Assembly: GCA_913031625.1 (NCBI GenBank)
Contig: CAJWGB010000016.1
Coordinates: forward strand, 1-43,885
DNA length: 43,885 bases
Direction: 5' to 3'
Source: an uncultured Planctomycetaceae bacterium
GTDB taxonomy: Bacteria; Planctomycetota; Planctomycetia; Planctomycetales; Planctomycetaceae
The position numbers were made by a program, and so were the translations under genes. Below the pieces are notes generated by a model. That model ran no database searches and had not been told where the DNA came from. It saw only the letters and a program-made list of their open reading frames with translations. Positions 11,401-18,402 of the stretch are shown piece after piece. The first letter of the stretch is position 1. The number at the start of each line of letters is the position of its first letter.

Positions 11401-13272
11401 CTGCCAGCTGATATTGAGATCCCGGACGGTTTCATGAACCAGGCGGTCGCCGTTCGACGACTGGCAAGCGGAGCGATCCCGGGCTGGAATCTCAACTTCC
11501 CGGAACAGCAGGCAGTTTCGCCGGCCGTAGTTGCACTGGCCGCTCATACAACCGTCATCGCGGAAGATGGAACATGGCGATCACTTCACAAGCTTCAGGT
11601 TCGCAACGAAGCCCGACAGTTCCTTCCGGTCATCCTGCCGGAAAAGAGCCGAGTGCTTTACTGCCGTGTTCAGGAGAATCCCACCCGAATCGTGTCTCGA
11701 CTGGAAGGCGATCAGACAGTTCATCTGATTCCAATCCCGCAGTCCGGTCAGCTGGCCGCACCATTTTCAGTTGAGTTCGCCATTGCCGGCGTTCTAACCT
11801 CGAATAAAACAAACATCAATGCTCGCCCAGTCTCACTGCCTGTGCCCATCTTTCCTGAGTACCGGGATCATCCTTCATTCGGGATCACCGTTTCACGCAA
11901 CACCTGGCGTGTCTATGTTCCCCGGAAATGGCAGGCAGCCATCAACAGCGACCCACGAAAGACGAACGTCGAAGCAGCATCGGAAGATGCTCTGGAAGAC
12001 ACACGGCTGCTTTCCGTCGTCGACGACGCTCGTTCCATCATCAGCTACGCGAATTCCAAAGCAACAAAGGACAACGTATCGCTTTATCAGGAGATTGAGA
12101 ACCGTCAGTACGTCCTGGAGCAGGTGATGGGCAACACGGATGAAGCCGAACAGCAGCGTGCTGATGCAATTGAGCAACTTGAAGTTCTGAAGCAGCAGAT
12201 CGACGTCCCGGAGAGCATCTCCATCTCCGGCAACAATCAGTTCCTCGACAACATCGACCTGAACACGAACGACTTCAATAATTCAAATACAGTTGATCTG
12301 CTCCGACGCAACATCAACCCACAACAGACAGATAACACAATCCAGAGCCACCCGTTCAATTTCACCCTGCCGGAAATGAATAAGGAGGCCGACAGGCAGA
12401 TCGACGAGTTTGAAAAGGATGCCGAGGCGTCGAAGGGCGGCAAAGAAAAGAGCCAGCCAACAAAGCCCGGACTGATCGATAATCGATCAAAGTTGCTGAA
12501 GCGGCGTGACTCAAACGTCAGGAAGAAGAGTGAAGAGCTGCGGAACCTCGAAGGGCGGCAAACAGAGAAATTTCTCAACGACAAAGGCCCCTTCAGTGGA
12601 GGTGCTCAGGCAGTACCTGGCGGGGGCGATGGAGTCGGAAACAGTCTTCCCGGCAACTTTTCCGGCAACTTTGGCGGCGGTGGTTTCGGTGGCGGTCAAG
12701 CGGCAAACGGCCAGCGACTTGGATCGGAGAATCAGGCAGGACTGGTGGATGGTGTACTCAATCAGAACGCTGACCGGGCAGGTGGCGCTGTACAGGGCCG
12801 GCCCAACCGCTCAAATGCCCCCGCACTGACCCCGCGGCTGCAGTCTGCTCCGGAAGAACCCGGCCGGAGGATTTCCGGCGAAGGACAGGATGGGCAAAAT
12901 GCTTCGTCCGGAGGAGTCCTTTCTCTGAGGTTTGAGATCCCTGAAGACGGTGTGCACTATGACTTTGTTCGCACCGGAGGCAATGCTCGGCTGACACTCG
13001 ATGTCCGCAGCCGGGAGTCACTCCACAACAGCTTCGGTCTACTCTGGGCAGCCGCCTGTCTCGTCGCCATCATCGTGCTGGTCAATGCGGAATCATGGCG
13101 TCATCTGGCCAGACGCCTGTGTGGAGTTCTCGTCTTCGGCGGACTGGCTGGCTGGCTGCTTTTCCCGATGACGACAGCTGTTCCCGCCCTGATCGTGATT
13201 CTGCTTGCCGCACTGACCTATGCCGTCGTCACGATCTACTCTGTTTACCGCCCGATTCCGGTGGAGTCCTGA
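5473..13272 (+). CDS. Giant 2,599-residue membrane protein built of two tandem paralogous halves
   Basis: There is no named family I can assign. A signal peptide (about 1-21, ending PAPAQ) is followed by a head unit, LFLPTDQLDAVFEQF (about 27-41), and then by a long beta-rich region. Two membrane segments lie near 922-942 and 946-963. An acidic low-complexity stretch (about 975-1090) and more membrane segments (about 1130-1146, 1154-1172 and 1177-1232) follow; this block includes the cysteine cluster CCCCVCRAVCHCC. A second head unit, IYLPQARFMELYRAA (about 1262), then starts another beta-rich half of roughly 900 residues. The C-terminal part has a Gln/Asn-rich possible coiled coil (about 2190-2330), a Gly-rich linker (about 2385-2425) and three membrane segments (about 2521-2590). 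The layout suggests fusion of two relatives of the upstream 1,176-residue protein. It is translationally coupled to that gene by ATGA. A surface or envelope structural role is only inference. Confidence 0.85.
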   Translation: MKAATITAIILSLCVLPAPAQDEPRELFLPTDQLDAVFEQFPKGVMLSRERYEELRNKADAAAQNQNIPTPITLSFVSYRVRQAGEQAVIDAQLRFRQFADDMSSWRIPLGNLSPESATIDGRAAPVAFDKQSNSLVLFHHRAESFVLHLTLSAPLGSAGSDRLAAFRLLPGVSSEVTVECPAERYLEVNNLKLNRTAPSDQPASYRIPAGDDAELRLRWTTEQQESDMQTLIFVRSQSVARLSRDNLRWSSSSRVSVFGNAINQVVIRVPSTLEVTSVESTGLESWKLEDTPNNKSLTRVILNYRQPFSNDRMVELSAVAPVSTGEQQDVPALEFVDVTAHTGRIVVTHEDQLRLVSRSGEGIRHLGTSTGSGSLAAGEVFDHWLQLYRLQVSVRQRERELFAEINSALSITDSEGILTAELTAEPLNAPLFELPLQLPKSWEPQSILDEKLVPVQWRKGTTEDVIIIQPAAPVAAGGLLTVNVTLKQSIDNPDEPQTILIPAIRPLDGVTVGGTYEIEVTRDLIVEPENLQGLSPIGDKDGVLLFEIQGASVTGQLTVRRRPVRLASRTVVRSSLNSRSRSTELVVTVDITNGTTRTLELSLPEDVGSDVRFHVRSIGQVPGYESQIVPGSVRIAEQSAGDVVDGRRQFLLTLDGRIEGALTLSAVINQESEETEMQAPSLTVAGATRQHGLVVFDAYPEQQLSPSAMQGLTQADAGLVPPADARRGLRTALVYRFTRPGYSLNVKAAEFGTESVPSAVCEAIDNVTVVTDTGSIQRSCDMSIRCSGVQTLRFALPEKTTLWSTMLNGEPVEVRRDGNDYLVAVPSEELQLKILFATEGRSTIEGTLTQEPVRLRISNSKGKQSRIEILQQTWLIRFPDSAVIVDHQGGFEDLSKCSQTGWLQSLISQASIPSPKTAWERSIGVAIVLAVLALVTTLIVRKRWKTLGVLGTTAVIVVMANSIRNTADNMTMVQTTREAALMEDGYDAGGYDKSVKESAAAIGNDDGKMEGNTGGMPAPAEGLPMQGLDDMFDAEAEEATKSDEVALSEDEQTGAAPGDSPFAPPGTESSTPLSSIRSARTDLARLSVIARIVNPDSYTNRQYRSIGAADEAATLAITFRRYTSLNAYRFIAAAMILLIGLWTRKKSLSARIATISIPAVLALGTVPLLPAEYQPIADGIVLGCALTIALWLSLQCCCCVCRAVCHCCSSVGAGKAASAAGLILMLFNNTETIGQQQKKQTSEPDVIVPYNPDRPALLSDRIYLPQARFMELYRAANPDEFPDRTAVQSGVVAAWYTSEELRQVKTTTWSQQFTARYVIITTGSGARSVPLPIGTVAISSAVLDGHQSVVTAAKPVPQQARQQQSQVPARQKKAASEPPAPQAVFFVRIPEASTNDGMHILDLKFEAPATQDKQVGHVSLPLHSVPVGALKYTLAGPDLTTRVNGRTNTFRRDGDALTIPIAAGGPLRIDWRPDSETGQTETTLHSSVNSALQVNDQGLALNADVSITVRQGAVSELQVGLPAGYALQQVKGPDIAGWNVIDGDDPQLKLVFRAPVENQSAISLTLFRREVFGNEPATVAVPIPAVQGASRDSGYATVVAGTELDIRANTLSGVTQINPAESQLPATIDNSSRRVLAWRYTRHPAKVAVRIQRTDDELKARVLNGIQLESTRQLWTTQLTADISGSPRRRLEVVLPTDLVILDVAAQNLADWYLTAAPNGQTGILNIHLTKATRGKVSAVIQSQRSAAVEGEATRLSAPVLIGADKQETHLSIWLDQATEFASSQAEGWKRASANRPVPTELRKLKTAAPSLSLVNDQIEPAPVFLSLRQRQVTVTPESVTVTNVTDTSRELTLGLNWRIDNAAKEFSFSLPETLQGVFDFRIPGLRQLEESEPVNGRITYTVHLQQPISEKFFVIGIGSLPLPEDSRVTVEPPEFAAASSQMTVASQSHFWVLVNQSSGLLSPENADEDTGRDVLPADIEIPDGFMNQAVAVRRLASGAIPGWNLNFPEQQAVSPAVVALAAHTTVIAEDGTWRSLHKLQVRNEARQFLPVILPEKSRVLYCRVQENPTRIVSRLEGDQTVHLIPIPQSGQLAAPFSVEFAIAGVLTSNKTNINARPVSLPVPIFPEYRDHPSFGITVSRNTWRVYVPRKWQAAINSDPRKTNVEAASEDALEDTRLLSVVDDARSIISYANSKATKDNVSLYQEIENRQYVLEQVMGNTDEAEQQRADAIEQLEVLKQQIDVPESISISGNNQFLDNIDLNTNDFNNSNTVDLLRRNINPQQTDNTIQSHPFNFTLPEMNKEADRQIDEFEKDAEASKGGKEKSQPTKPGLIDNRSKLLKRRDSNVRKKSEELRNLEGRQTEKFLNDKGPFSGGAQAVPGGGDGVGNSLPGNFSGNFGGGGFGGGQAANGQRLGSENQAGLVDGVLNQNADRAGGAVQGRPNRSNAPALTPRLQSAPEEPGRRISGEGQDGQNASSGGVLSLRFEIPEDGVHYDFVRTGGNARLTLDVRSRESLHNSFGLLWAAACLVAIIVLVNAESWRHLARRLCGVLVFGGLAGWLLFPMTTAVPALIVILLAALTYAVVTIYSVYRPIPVES

Positions 13273-13413
13273 TTCCAGGGGCGAGCATTTGGACAGCCGA
13301 CCAGCGTGAAGGAGCCAGGTCGGATTCCGCCTGCAGGAATTCTCGGCGTGATGCCTGAGACGCTTTCGAGGCAGCAGCTCAATTGTCAAGATATGCACAC
13401 TTAACAGCGTCCC

Positions 13414-14064
13414 ATGTCCAACGAAAGCCAAGCCGTGCGACCATTAGTGATTCTCGCCATTCTGACAGCGTTCACCGTTTCATCAGCGACTGCCGCTGAT
13501 GACGAAAAGGGCTTCAAGCCTCTGTTCGACGGCAAGTCATTCAAGTCGTGGAAGGGGGACCAGACGGTCTTCCGCATCGAGGACAAAGCGATTGTCGGGG
13601 GACAGTTAAGGGAGAAGATCCCACACAATTTCTTTCTGAGTCACGAGCAGGAGTTCTCCGATTTCGAACTGCGTCTGCAGTTTCGACTCAAGGGAGACAG
13701 GACCAACGCAGGCATTCAGATTCGCAGTGAGCGAATTCCAGATCATCATGAAATGATCGGATACCAGGCAGACCTCGGTCAGAAGTACTGGGGGGCCCTC
13801 TACGATGAATCACGTCGAAGAAAGATTCTGGCAGGCCCCGACCTGGAAAAACTGATGAAGGTCCTCAGGAAAGACGACTGGAATGACTATCGCATTCGCT
13901 GCGAAGGATCTCGAATTCAACTGTGGATCAACGGACTCAGGACCGTTGATTACACAGAAGAAGATGCCGAGATTCCTCTAAAAGGAAAAATCGCTGTGCA
14001 GATTCACGGCGGTCCGCCAGGAGAAGCCTGGTATCGCAACATTCGTATCAAGACTCTCAAGTAG
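13414..14064 (+). CDS. Secreted 3-keto-disaccharide hydrolase-type (DUF1080) protein
   Basis: This 216-residue protein has a Sec signal peptide (about 1-27, ending SATAAD) followed by one DUF1080 domain (Pfam 3-keto-disaccharide hydrolase, a concanavalin-like beta sandwich). Typical features are GFKPLFDGKSFKSW near the mature N-terminus, then FEL.LQFRLKGDR.NAGIQIRS, a WGALYDE strand, and the terminal G..AVQIHGGPP...W.RNI.I strands. Planctomycetes carry many such proteins, believed to act on or bind modified sugars outside the cytoplasm. The exact substrate cannot be read from sequence. It begins 141 bases after the giant gene and ends 19 bases before the IlvD-type gene on the same strand, so the latter pair may share a transcript. 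Confidence 0.9.
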   Translation: MSNESQAVRPLVILAILTAFTVSSATAADDEKGFKPLFDGKSFKSWKGDQTVFRIEDKAIVGGQLREKIPHNFFLSHEQEFSDFELRLQFRLKGDRTNAGIQIRSERIPDHHEMIGYQADLGQKYWGALYDESRRRKILAGPDLEKLMKVLRKDDWNDYRIRCEGSRIQLWINGLRTVDYTEEDAEIPLKGKIAVQIHGGPPGEAWYRNIRIKTLK

Positions 14065-14083
14065 CTGTACGTCAGGTTTACTC

Positions 14084-15784
14084 ATGTCGGAAAATAAGCC
14101 ACTCAACTGGAATAGTTCTCAGCTGACCGCGGGCTGGCAGAAAGGCGTCACAGCCTTCTATTATGCGATTGGAATGACGGCCGATGACTTTGGCCGCGCA
14201 CAGGTGGGAATTGGTGTCCCGCTGCTGGACGGCAATACGTGCAACGTACACGCCTATGAACTGGCGGGAGAGATCAAGGCGGGCTGTGAGGAATCAGGCC
14301 TGCTCGCATTTCCGTTCGGCACTCCCGGTGTCAGTGACAACATTTCTCAGGGCCATGAAGGGGGCAATGCGAGCCTGCCCTCTCGCAACCTGATTGCAAA
14401 CAGCGCGGAGTGTGTTGTCACGGCTCACTGCTACGACGCACTCATTGGACTACACCACTGCGACAAGAACGGGCCGGGATTTGCCATGGCCCTTGCCAGA
14501 ACAAATTACCCGGGCCTGATCGTCAGTGGTGGGAGTATTCTTCCAGGTTGCCACAATGGGAAAGACGTGACCATTCTGGACGTCTACGATTCGCAGGCAG
14601 CCGTGGCCGTCGGCGAAATGACGGAAGAAGAAGGTAACGAGATTCTCCGAACGGCCTGCCCTGGGCCCGGTGGTTGTGGAATTGCCGCCTCCTTCAATAC
14701 CTGGGGCATCGCCATGGAAGCCATCGGCCTGATGCTTCCGTCCAGCAGCAGTATTCCTGCAGTGGATGAGCAGAAACGGGCTGAATGCCGAGAAGTCGGA
14801 GCCGCCGTTCGAAATCTGCTGGCAAACGACATTCGCCCACGTGACATTCTCACACCCACTGCGTTCCGAAACGCCGCAGTTGCCATCGCCGCAGCAGGCG
14901 GATCGACCAATGGAGTCCTGCACCTGCTGGCCCTTGCTCGAGAAGCCGACGTCGATTTTGGACTCGCCGACCTGCAGCAGATCTTCCGCGACACCCCCGT
15001 GCTCTGCAGTTTTGCCCCGCGTGGGCCCCGGACGATGGTCGACCTGCATCACATAGGTGGAACACCGGTGCTCCTCAAACATCTGCTCGACAGCGGCTTG
15101 CTGGATGGCTCTGCACTGACAGTGACGGGCAGATCCATGGCCGAGAATCTGGCGGACGTTCCGCCTCCCGGCGACGATCAGGATCTCATCGTGTCACGGG
15201 ACAATTGCTACAAGCCGTTTGCAGACATGCAGATCTGCTTCGGGAACCTCGCACCAGACGGCATTGTCTTCAAAGTTTCCAGCATGGAGGAACCGGTGTT
15301 TGAAGGCGTCGCCGCCTGCTTCGATGATCCGCGTGATATCGTGAAAGCGGTGGAAGAGCGAAAGATCAAACCGGGAACTGTCATTGTTCTGCGATACTGG
15401 GGCCCGGCTGCCTCCGGGATGCCGGAAGTTCTCGTCGCGACTGCAGCACTCGCCGTTCCGGAGCTCGATGGCAAGGTGGCCTTCATCTCTGACACCCGTG
15501 TGAGCGGCGTGTCTCACGGAGCCATCGGTGTGCACTGTGCCCCCGAAGCGGCAGTCGGCGGACCTATCGGCTGCATCAATGACGGAGACGTGATCACATT
15601 TGATCTGCTTAAGGGGACTATCCAGGTAGATCTTTCCGATGACGAGCTTCAGTCGCGTCGCGAACAGCTCCCCAAATGGCGACCGCGTGACCCTCGTCGC
15701 GGCTACCTGTCTGACTTCTGCGCCACCACTGCTCAGGCAAATCACGGTTGCGTCAGTTCAGCTTTGCTGCCTGAGACTGAGTAG
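14084..15784 (+). CDS. IlvD/Edd-family dehydratase (dihydroxy-acid dehydratase-like)
   Basis: This family uses an Fe-S cluster and Mg2+ to dehydrate dihydroxy-acids (IlvD, branched-chain amino acid synthesis) or sugar acids. The 566-residue length is standard. Cluster-ligand candidates are C53 (NTCNVHA), C126 (HHCDKNGPG) and C198 (PGPGGCGIA); K128 is in the place of the carbamylated Mg2+-binding lysine. GGSTNGVLHLLA and SPSR-type SLPSRNLIA are also present. Two signature regions are unusual. The usual SDGIxMG reads SDNISQG (84-90), and the usual (T/S)DGRFSG reads SDTRVSG (about 469-475); the catalytic Ser is kept. Pathway IlvD and a paralogue acting on another hydroxy-acid both remain possible, so I give no gene symbol. 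The start ATG at 14084 has AGG about 10 bases upstream. Confidence 0.85.
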   Translation: MSENKPLNWNSSQLTAGWQKGVTAFYYAIGMTADDFGRAQVGIGVPLLDGNTCNVHAYELAGEIKAGCEESGLLAFPFGTPGVSDNISQGHEGGNASLPSRNLIANSAECVVTAHCYDALIGLHHCDKNGPGFAMALARTNYPGLIVSGGSILPGCHNGKDVTILDVYDSQAAVAVGEMTEEEGNEILRTACPGPGGCGIAASFNTWGIAMEAIGLMLPSSSSIPAVDEQKRAECREVGAAVRNLLANDIRPRDILTPTAFRNAAVAIAAAGGSTNGVLHLLALAREADVDFGLADLQQIFRDTPVLCSFAPRGPRTMVDLHHIGGTPVLLKHLLDSGLLDGSALTVTGRSMAENLADVPPPGDDQDLIVSRDNCYKPFADMQICFGNLAPDGIVFKVSSMEEPVFEGVAACFDDPRDIVKAVEERKIKPGTVIVLRYWGPAASGMPEVLVATAALAVPELDGKVAFISDTRVSGVSHGAIGVHCAPEAAVGGPIGCINDGDVITFDLLKGTIQVDLSDDELQSRREQLPKWRPRDPRRGYLSDFCATTAQANHGCVSSALLPETE

Positions 15785-16108
15785 TCCCGACGGATCAATT
15801 GATCGCGATGCAATTGGGTGGGCCACGATCAATCCGGGATGAAATTCGCAACCAGTTTGAACTGGTGTCTGAAGATGGTTGACCCAGAGTCTGTGTCACA
15901 CGTGAGTGCCCTACACCTTTCCAGAGGAGGGTCCAGCGATAGCTCGGGGAGGAACCGAGGAAGTGAGGCGTAGCGAGGAATCGGGCCCGTCACCAAATTG
16001 CCGTGTTCAATGCAGGAACCTCACCACGCCTGCTGTTGAGAATCAATAATCCACAACTGGCGAACGCTCAGGGTTCGCCTAAGATGTACTCAGTCCCTGG
16101 AGTCATCT
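15785..16108. other. Intergenic region after the IlvD-type gene
   Basis: These 324 bases lie between two plus-strand genes. They contain a purine-rich stretch near 15,920-15,985 with repeated GAGGAA/GCGAGGAA words, including GCGTAGCGAGGAATCGG, which loosely resembles the short dispersed element seen at 21,093, 28,996 and 33,644. GGAG about 8 bases before 16109 serves as the ribosome-binding site of the next gene. No small protein or RNA gene is evident. Confidence 0.4.
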
Positions 16109-16948
16109 GTGTCCGCTGCCACCGAATCATTTTCCCTGAGTGCCACGATCCGCATTAAATGGCTGATCCTGCGTACCGCCATGGAAGAACGCCTCGTTTA
16201 TCGAGGCGATTTCGCGTTTGCGACACTGGTCAGATTTCTGCCCATCATCACTCAGATCTTCCTCTGGCATGCAATCTACGCGGGGGACAGCGACATCGTC
16301 AGAAACGGATATCGGTATTCGGGCATGGTGTCATACTTTCTGCTGGTGATGGTTGCTCGTGCGTTCTCAAGTATGCCCGGGCTGGCGAACGGGATCGCAA
16401 TGAGCGTTCGAGATGGCTCTGTTCGCAAATACCTGCTGCAGCCTGTCGACATGCTGGATTACCTGTTCTGGCATCGTGTCGCACACAAGCTCGTCTACTA
16501 CATCGTCGCTGCGGGACCGTTTCTCCTTGTGTTCTATCTTTGTCGCGATTACCTGCCAGGGTGGCCCGCACCAGAAGTGACTGCAGCATGGGTCTGTTCA
16601 CTTCTGATGGCTTTTCTAACGGGTTTTCTGATTGAGTCACTGATCGGACTGGTTTCGTTTTGGTTCCTTGAAGTCAGCAGCCTGATCTTCATCTACATGA
16701 TGATGAGTTACTTTTTGTCTGGTCACATGATTCCTTTGGAGTGGATTGACCCATGGATCCCCTGGGTTCATTACCTTCCATTCAAGTACCTCGCTTACTT
16801 TCCAGCGGCCATCATGCTGGGGAAGGTCCCTCAGGATGCACTGCTGTTTGAGCTGGGAATTCAGGCAGCATGGATCTTTGTTCTGCTGCTCCTGAACCGA
16901 CTCGCATTCCAACTGGGCGTCAGGAGATACGGAGCATTCGGTGGATAA
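16109..16948 (+). CDS. ABC-2 type transporter permease (DUF990-like)
   Basis: This 279-residue integral membrane protein resembles the ABC-2 / DUF990 permease subunits of exporters. About six hydrophobic segments are visible: near 39-55, 71-85, 127-145, 158-185, 190-206 and 252-270. The cytoplasmic loop [17 protein letters not shown] (about 97-113) is typical of the family, with the sequence G.(I/V)...LL.P. The start is GTG at 16109 with GGAG about 8 bases upstream. These permeases normally occur as a pair with an ATPase gene, but neither a second permease nor an ATPase is next to it. Its end overlaps the MFS gene by 8 bases, so the two are co-translated. The substrate is unknown. Confidence 0.8.
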   Translation: MSAATESFSLSATIRIKWLILRTAMEERLVYRGDFAFATLVRFLPIITQIFLWHAIYAGDSDIVRNGYRYSGMVSYFLLVMVARAFSSMPGLANGIAMSVRDGSVRKYLLQPVDMLDYLFWHRVAHKLVYYIVAAGPFLLVFYLCRDYLPGWPAPEVTAAWVCSLLMAFLTGFLIESLIGLVSFWFLEVSSLIFIYMMMSYFLSGHMIPLEWIDPWIPWVHYLPFKYLAYFPAAIMLGKVPQDALLFELGIQAAWIFVLLLLNRLAFQLGVRRYGAFGG

Positions 16949-18272
16949 GCCGTCACCAGCCGAAACACGGCAACAACTCCCTGACAGCCCTTATCAGTCA
17001 CCGTCTGCGGAGCCGCAACCTGCTGCACAATTGCAGCTGGATCGGATCACTCATCCGGTCTTTATCCTTTCCTATGTTGCAAACCTGACGCTCGTCACAG
17101 CCAACACGGCGACATTTATTTTTGCTGACTGGATCGCATGGCTCGCTGAGAACGGTAATAGCTTTGGAACCTACCAGGAAGAGCTTCCCGGACGCATCAT
17201 TCAGTATGGCATCGCGGCCGCACTCTGCTGGCGAGTCTTTCTGGGCCAGGCAATTGACAGATTTGGCGTTCGACAGGTCTGGATTGCGATGAATCTGCTG
17301 GCGTTGGGGGGCATGTGCCTGTTTGCGAGTCTGACTGAACTCAATGGACTCGCGATCGTCGGCCGTATTCTGTTTGTCACTGGCGTTGGCGGCATGTTCA
17401 CGTGTGGCACATTCCATATTCAGTCATGCGTAGTCGAACATCGCCGAACTGAATTCATCGCACTGCTGGGAAGCAGCGGCTTTGTCGGCATGGTCCTGGG
17501 CCCGCACCTTGCCGAGCTGATCATCAGCCTGACGGGAGAGAATCGGGACGAGTACTTCCCGTTAATCTTCGGAGTCTCTGCCGGGCTCATGGTTGCCGTC
17601 TTGTTGTGTGTCGTCATGGTTACACGCGGTATCACTCGGCCAAAACGAACACCTCGCCCGTCGCTGCTCAAACTCATGCGCGCATACTGGCCCGGACTGA
17701 TCATGGGCGTCGCGATGGCAATGGGGCTGACATTCGTAATTCCGTCCGTCTTTCTGGCCCGGTTTAATCAGCACGAGCAACTTGGCGGAATCGCGACCTA
17801 CTGGACGGCCTATGCTGTCATGGCATTCCTGTTTCGGGTTTTCACCGCTGCGCTCAGTCAGAAAGTGGGACGATTTCGACTGGTCTCACTGGGGCTGCTC
17901 ACTCAAGGGGTTGGACTCTGGCTGCTGATCCCGGTCACTGAGTGGTGGCACCTTATTTTTTCAGCTGTATTGTGCGGCTTTGGCCATGCCCTGCTCTTTC
18001 CATCCATCGTCTCTCTGGGAACTCAGCCCTTTCCAGCCGAGTATCGCGGCAGCGGCACAAATCTCACACTGGGATGCTTTGACCTGGGAGCCGGCTTGTC
18101 GGCTCCTTTACTGGGGCGGATCATAGACATGCAGCAGTTTGACGGAGTGGGCTATCGCCCCATGTTTATGGTGGCCGGCCTGATTCCGTTCCTGATGGGC
18201 ATCATCTGGCTCCTCGCAAAACGCAATCAGGTAGACTCGCACGAACGGCCGGCAGAATCGTCAGAGAAGTGA
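16941..18272 (+). CDS. MFS transporter
   Basis: This is a 443-residue major facilitator superfamily protein with a hydrophilic N-terminal tail of about 35 residues and about 12 hydrophobic segments. [13 protein letters not shown] (about 103-115) fits the family's loop 2-3 motif (G.l.DR.G.R). A second R-rich loop in the middle ([12 protein letters not shown], about 229-240) separates the two halves. GQ/GYR-type C-terminal segments such as [17 protein letters not shown] are also present. The substrate cannot be told. The start is GTG at 16941 inside the end of the ABC-2 permease gene; this overlap supports that start, although a later start would also leave a complete transporter. The next gene on this strand begins about 130 bases on. 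Confidence 0.85.
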   Translation: MDKPSPAETRQQLPDSPYQSPSAEPQPAAQLQLDRITHPVFILSYVANLTLVTANTATFIFADWIAWLAENGNSFGTYQEELPGRIIQYGIAAALCWRVFLGQAIDRFGVRQVWIAMNLLALGGMCLFASLTELNGLAIVGRILFVTGVGGMFTCGTFHIQSCVVEHRRTEFIALLGSSGFVGMVLGPHLAELIISLTGENRDEYFPLIFGVSAGLMVAVLLCVVMVTRGITRPKRTPRPSLLKLMRAYWPGLIMGVAMAMGLTFVIPSVFLARFNQHEQLGGIATYWTAYAVMAFLFRVFTAALSQKVGRFRLVSLGLLTQGVGLWLLIPVTEWWHLIFSAVLCGFGHALLFPSIVSLGTQPFPAEYRGSGTNLTLGCFDLGAGLSAPLLGRIIDMQQFDGVGYRPMFMVAGLIPFLMGIIWLLAKRNQVDSHERPAESSEK

Positions 18273-18276
18273 TGGG

Positions 18277-18302
18277 AGCCTCCACTTCCGATGAAGTCGG
18301 CT
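18277..18302 (+). other. Interrupted hairpin downstream of the MFS gene
   Basis: AGCC-tcc-ACTTC / GAAGT-c-GGCT forms a stem with an internal bulge and a CGAT loop, starting 5 bases after the MFS stop codon. No T-tract follows, so terminator activity is uncertain. It may be a weak terminator or a transcript-end stabiliser. Confidence 0.3.
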
Positions 18303-18402
18303 GACAAACGCATTTCCCTTGCAGCGCCGAAGAGCTGCCCGTAAGACACACGGGTAAACGCAATGAATGGACGTTCCTCCTAAGCCCCCGCTCCTGCGAG
18401 CA

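Noticed and set aside
12600-12760. Possible repeat array in the Gly-rich part of the giant gene
   Set aside because: It is low-complexity coding sequence (GNFSGNFGGGG-type) in frame with the protein, not a nucleotide repeat or CRISPR array.
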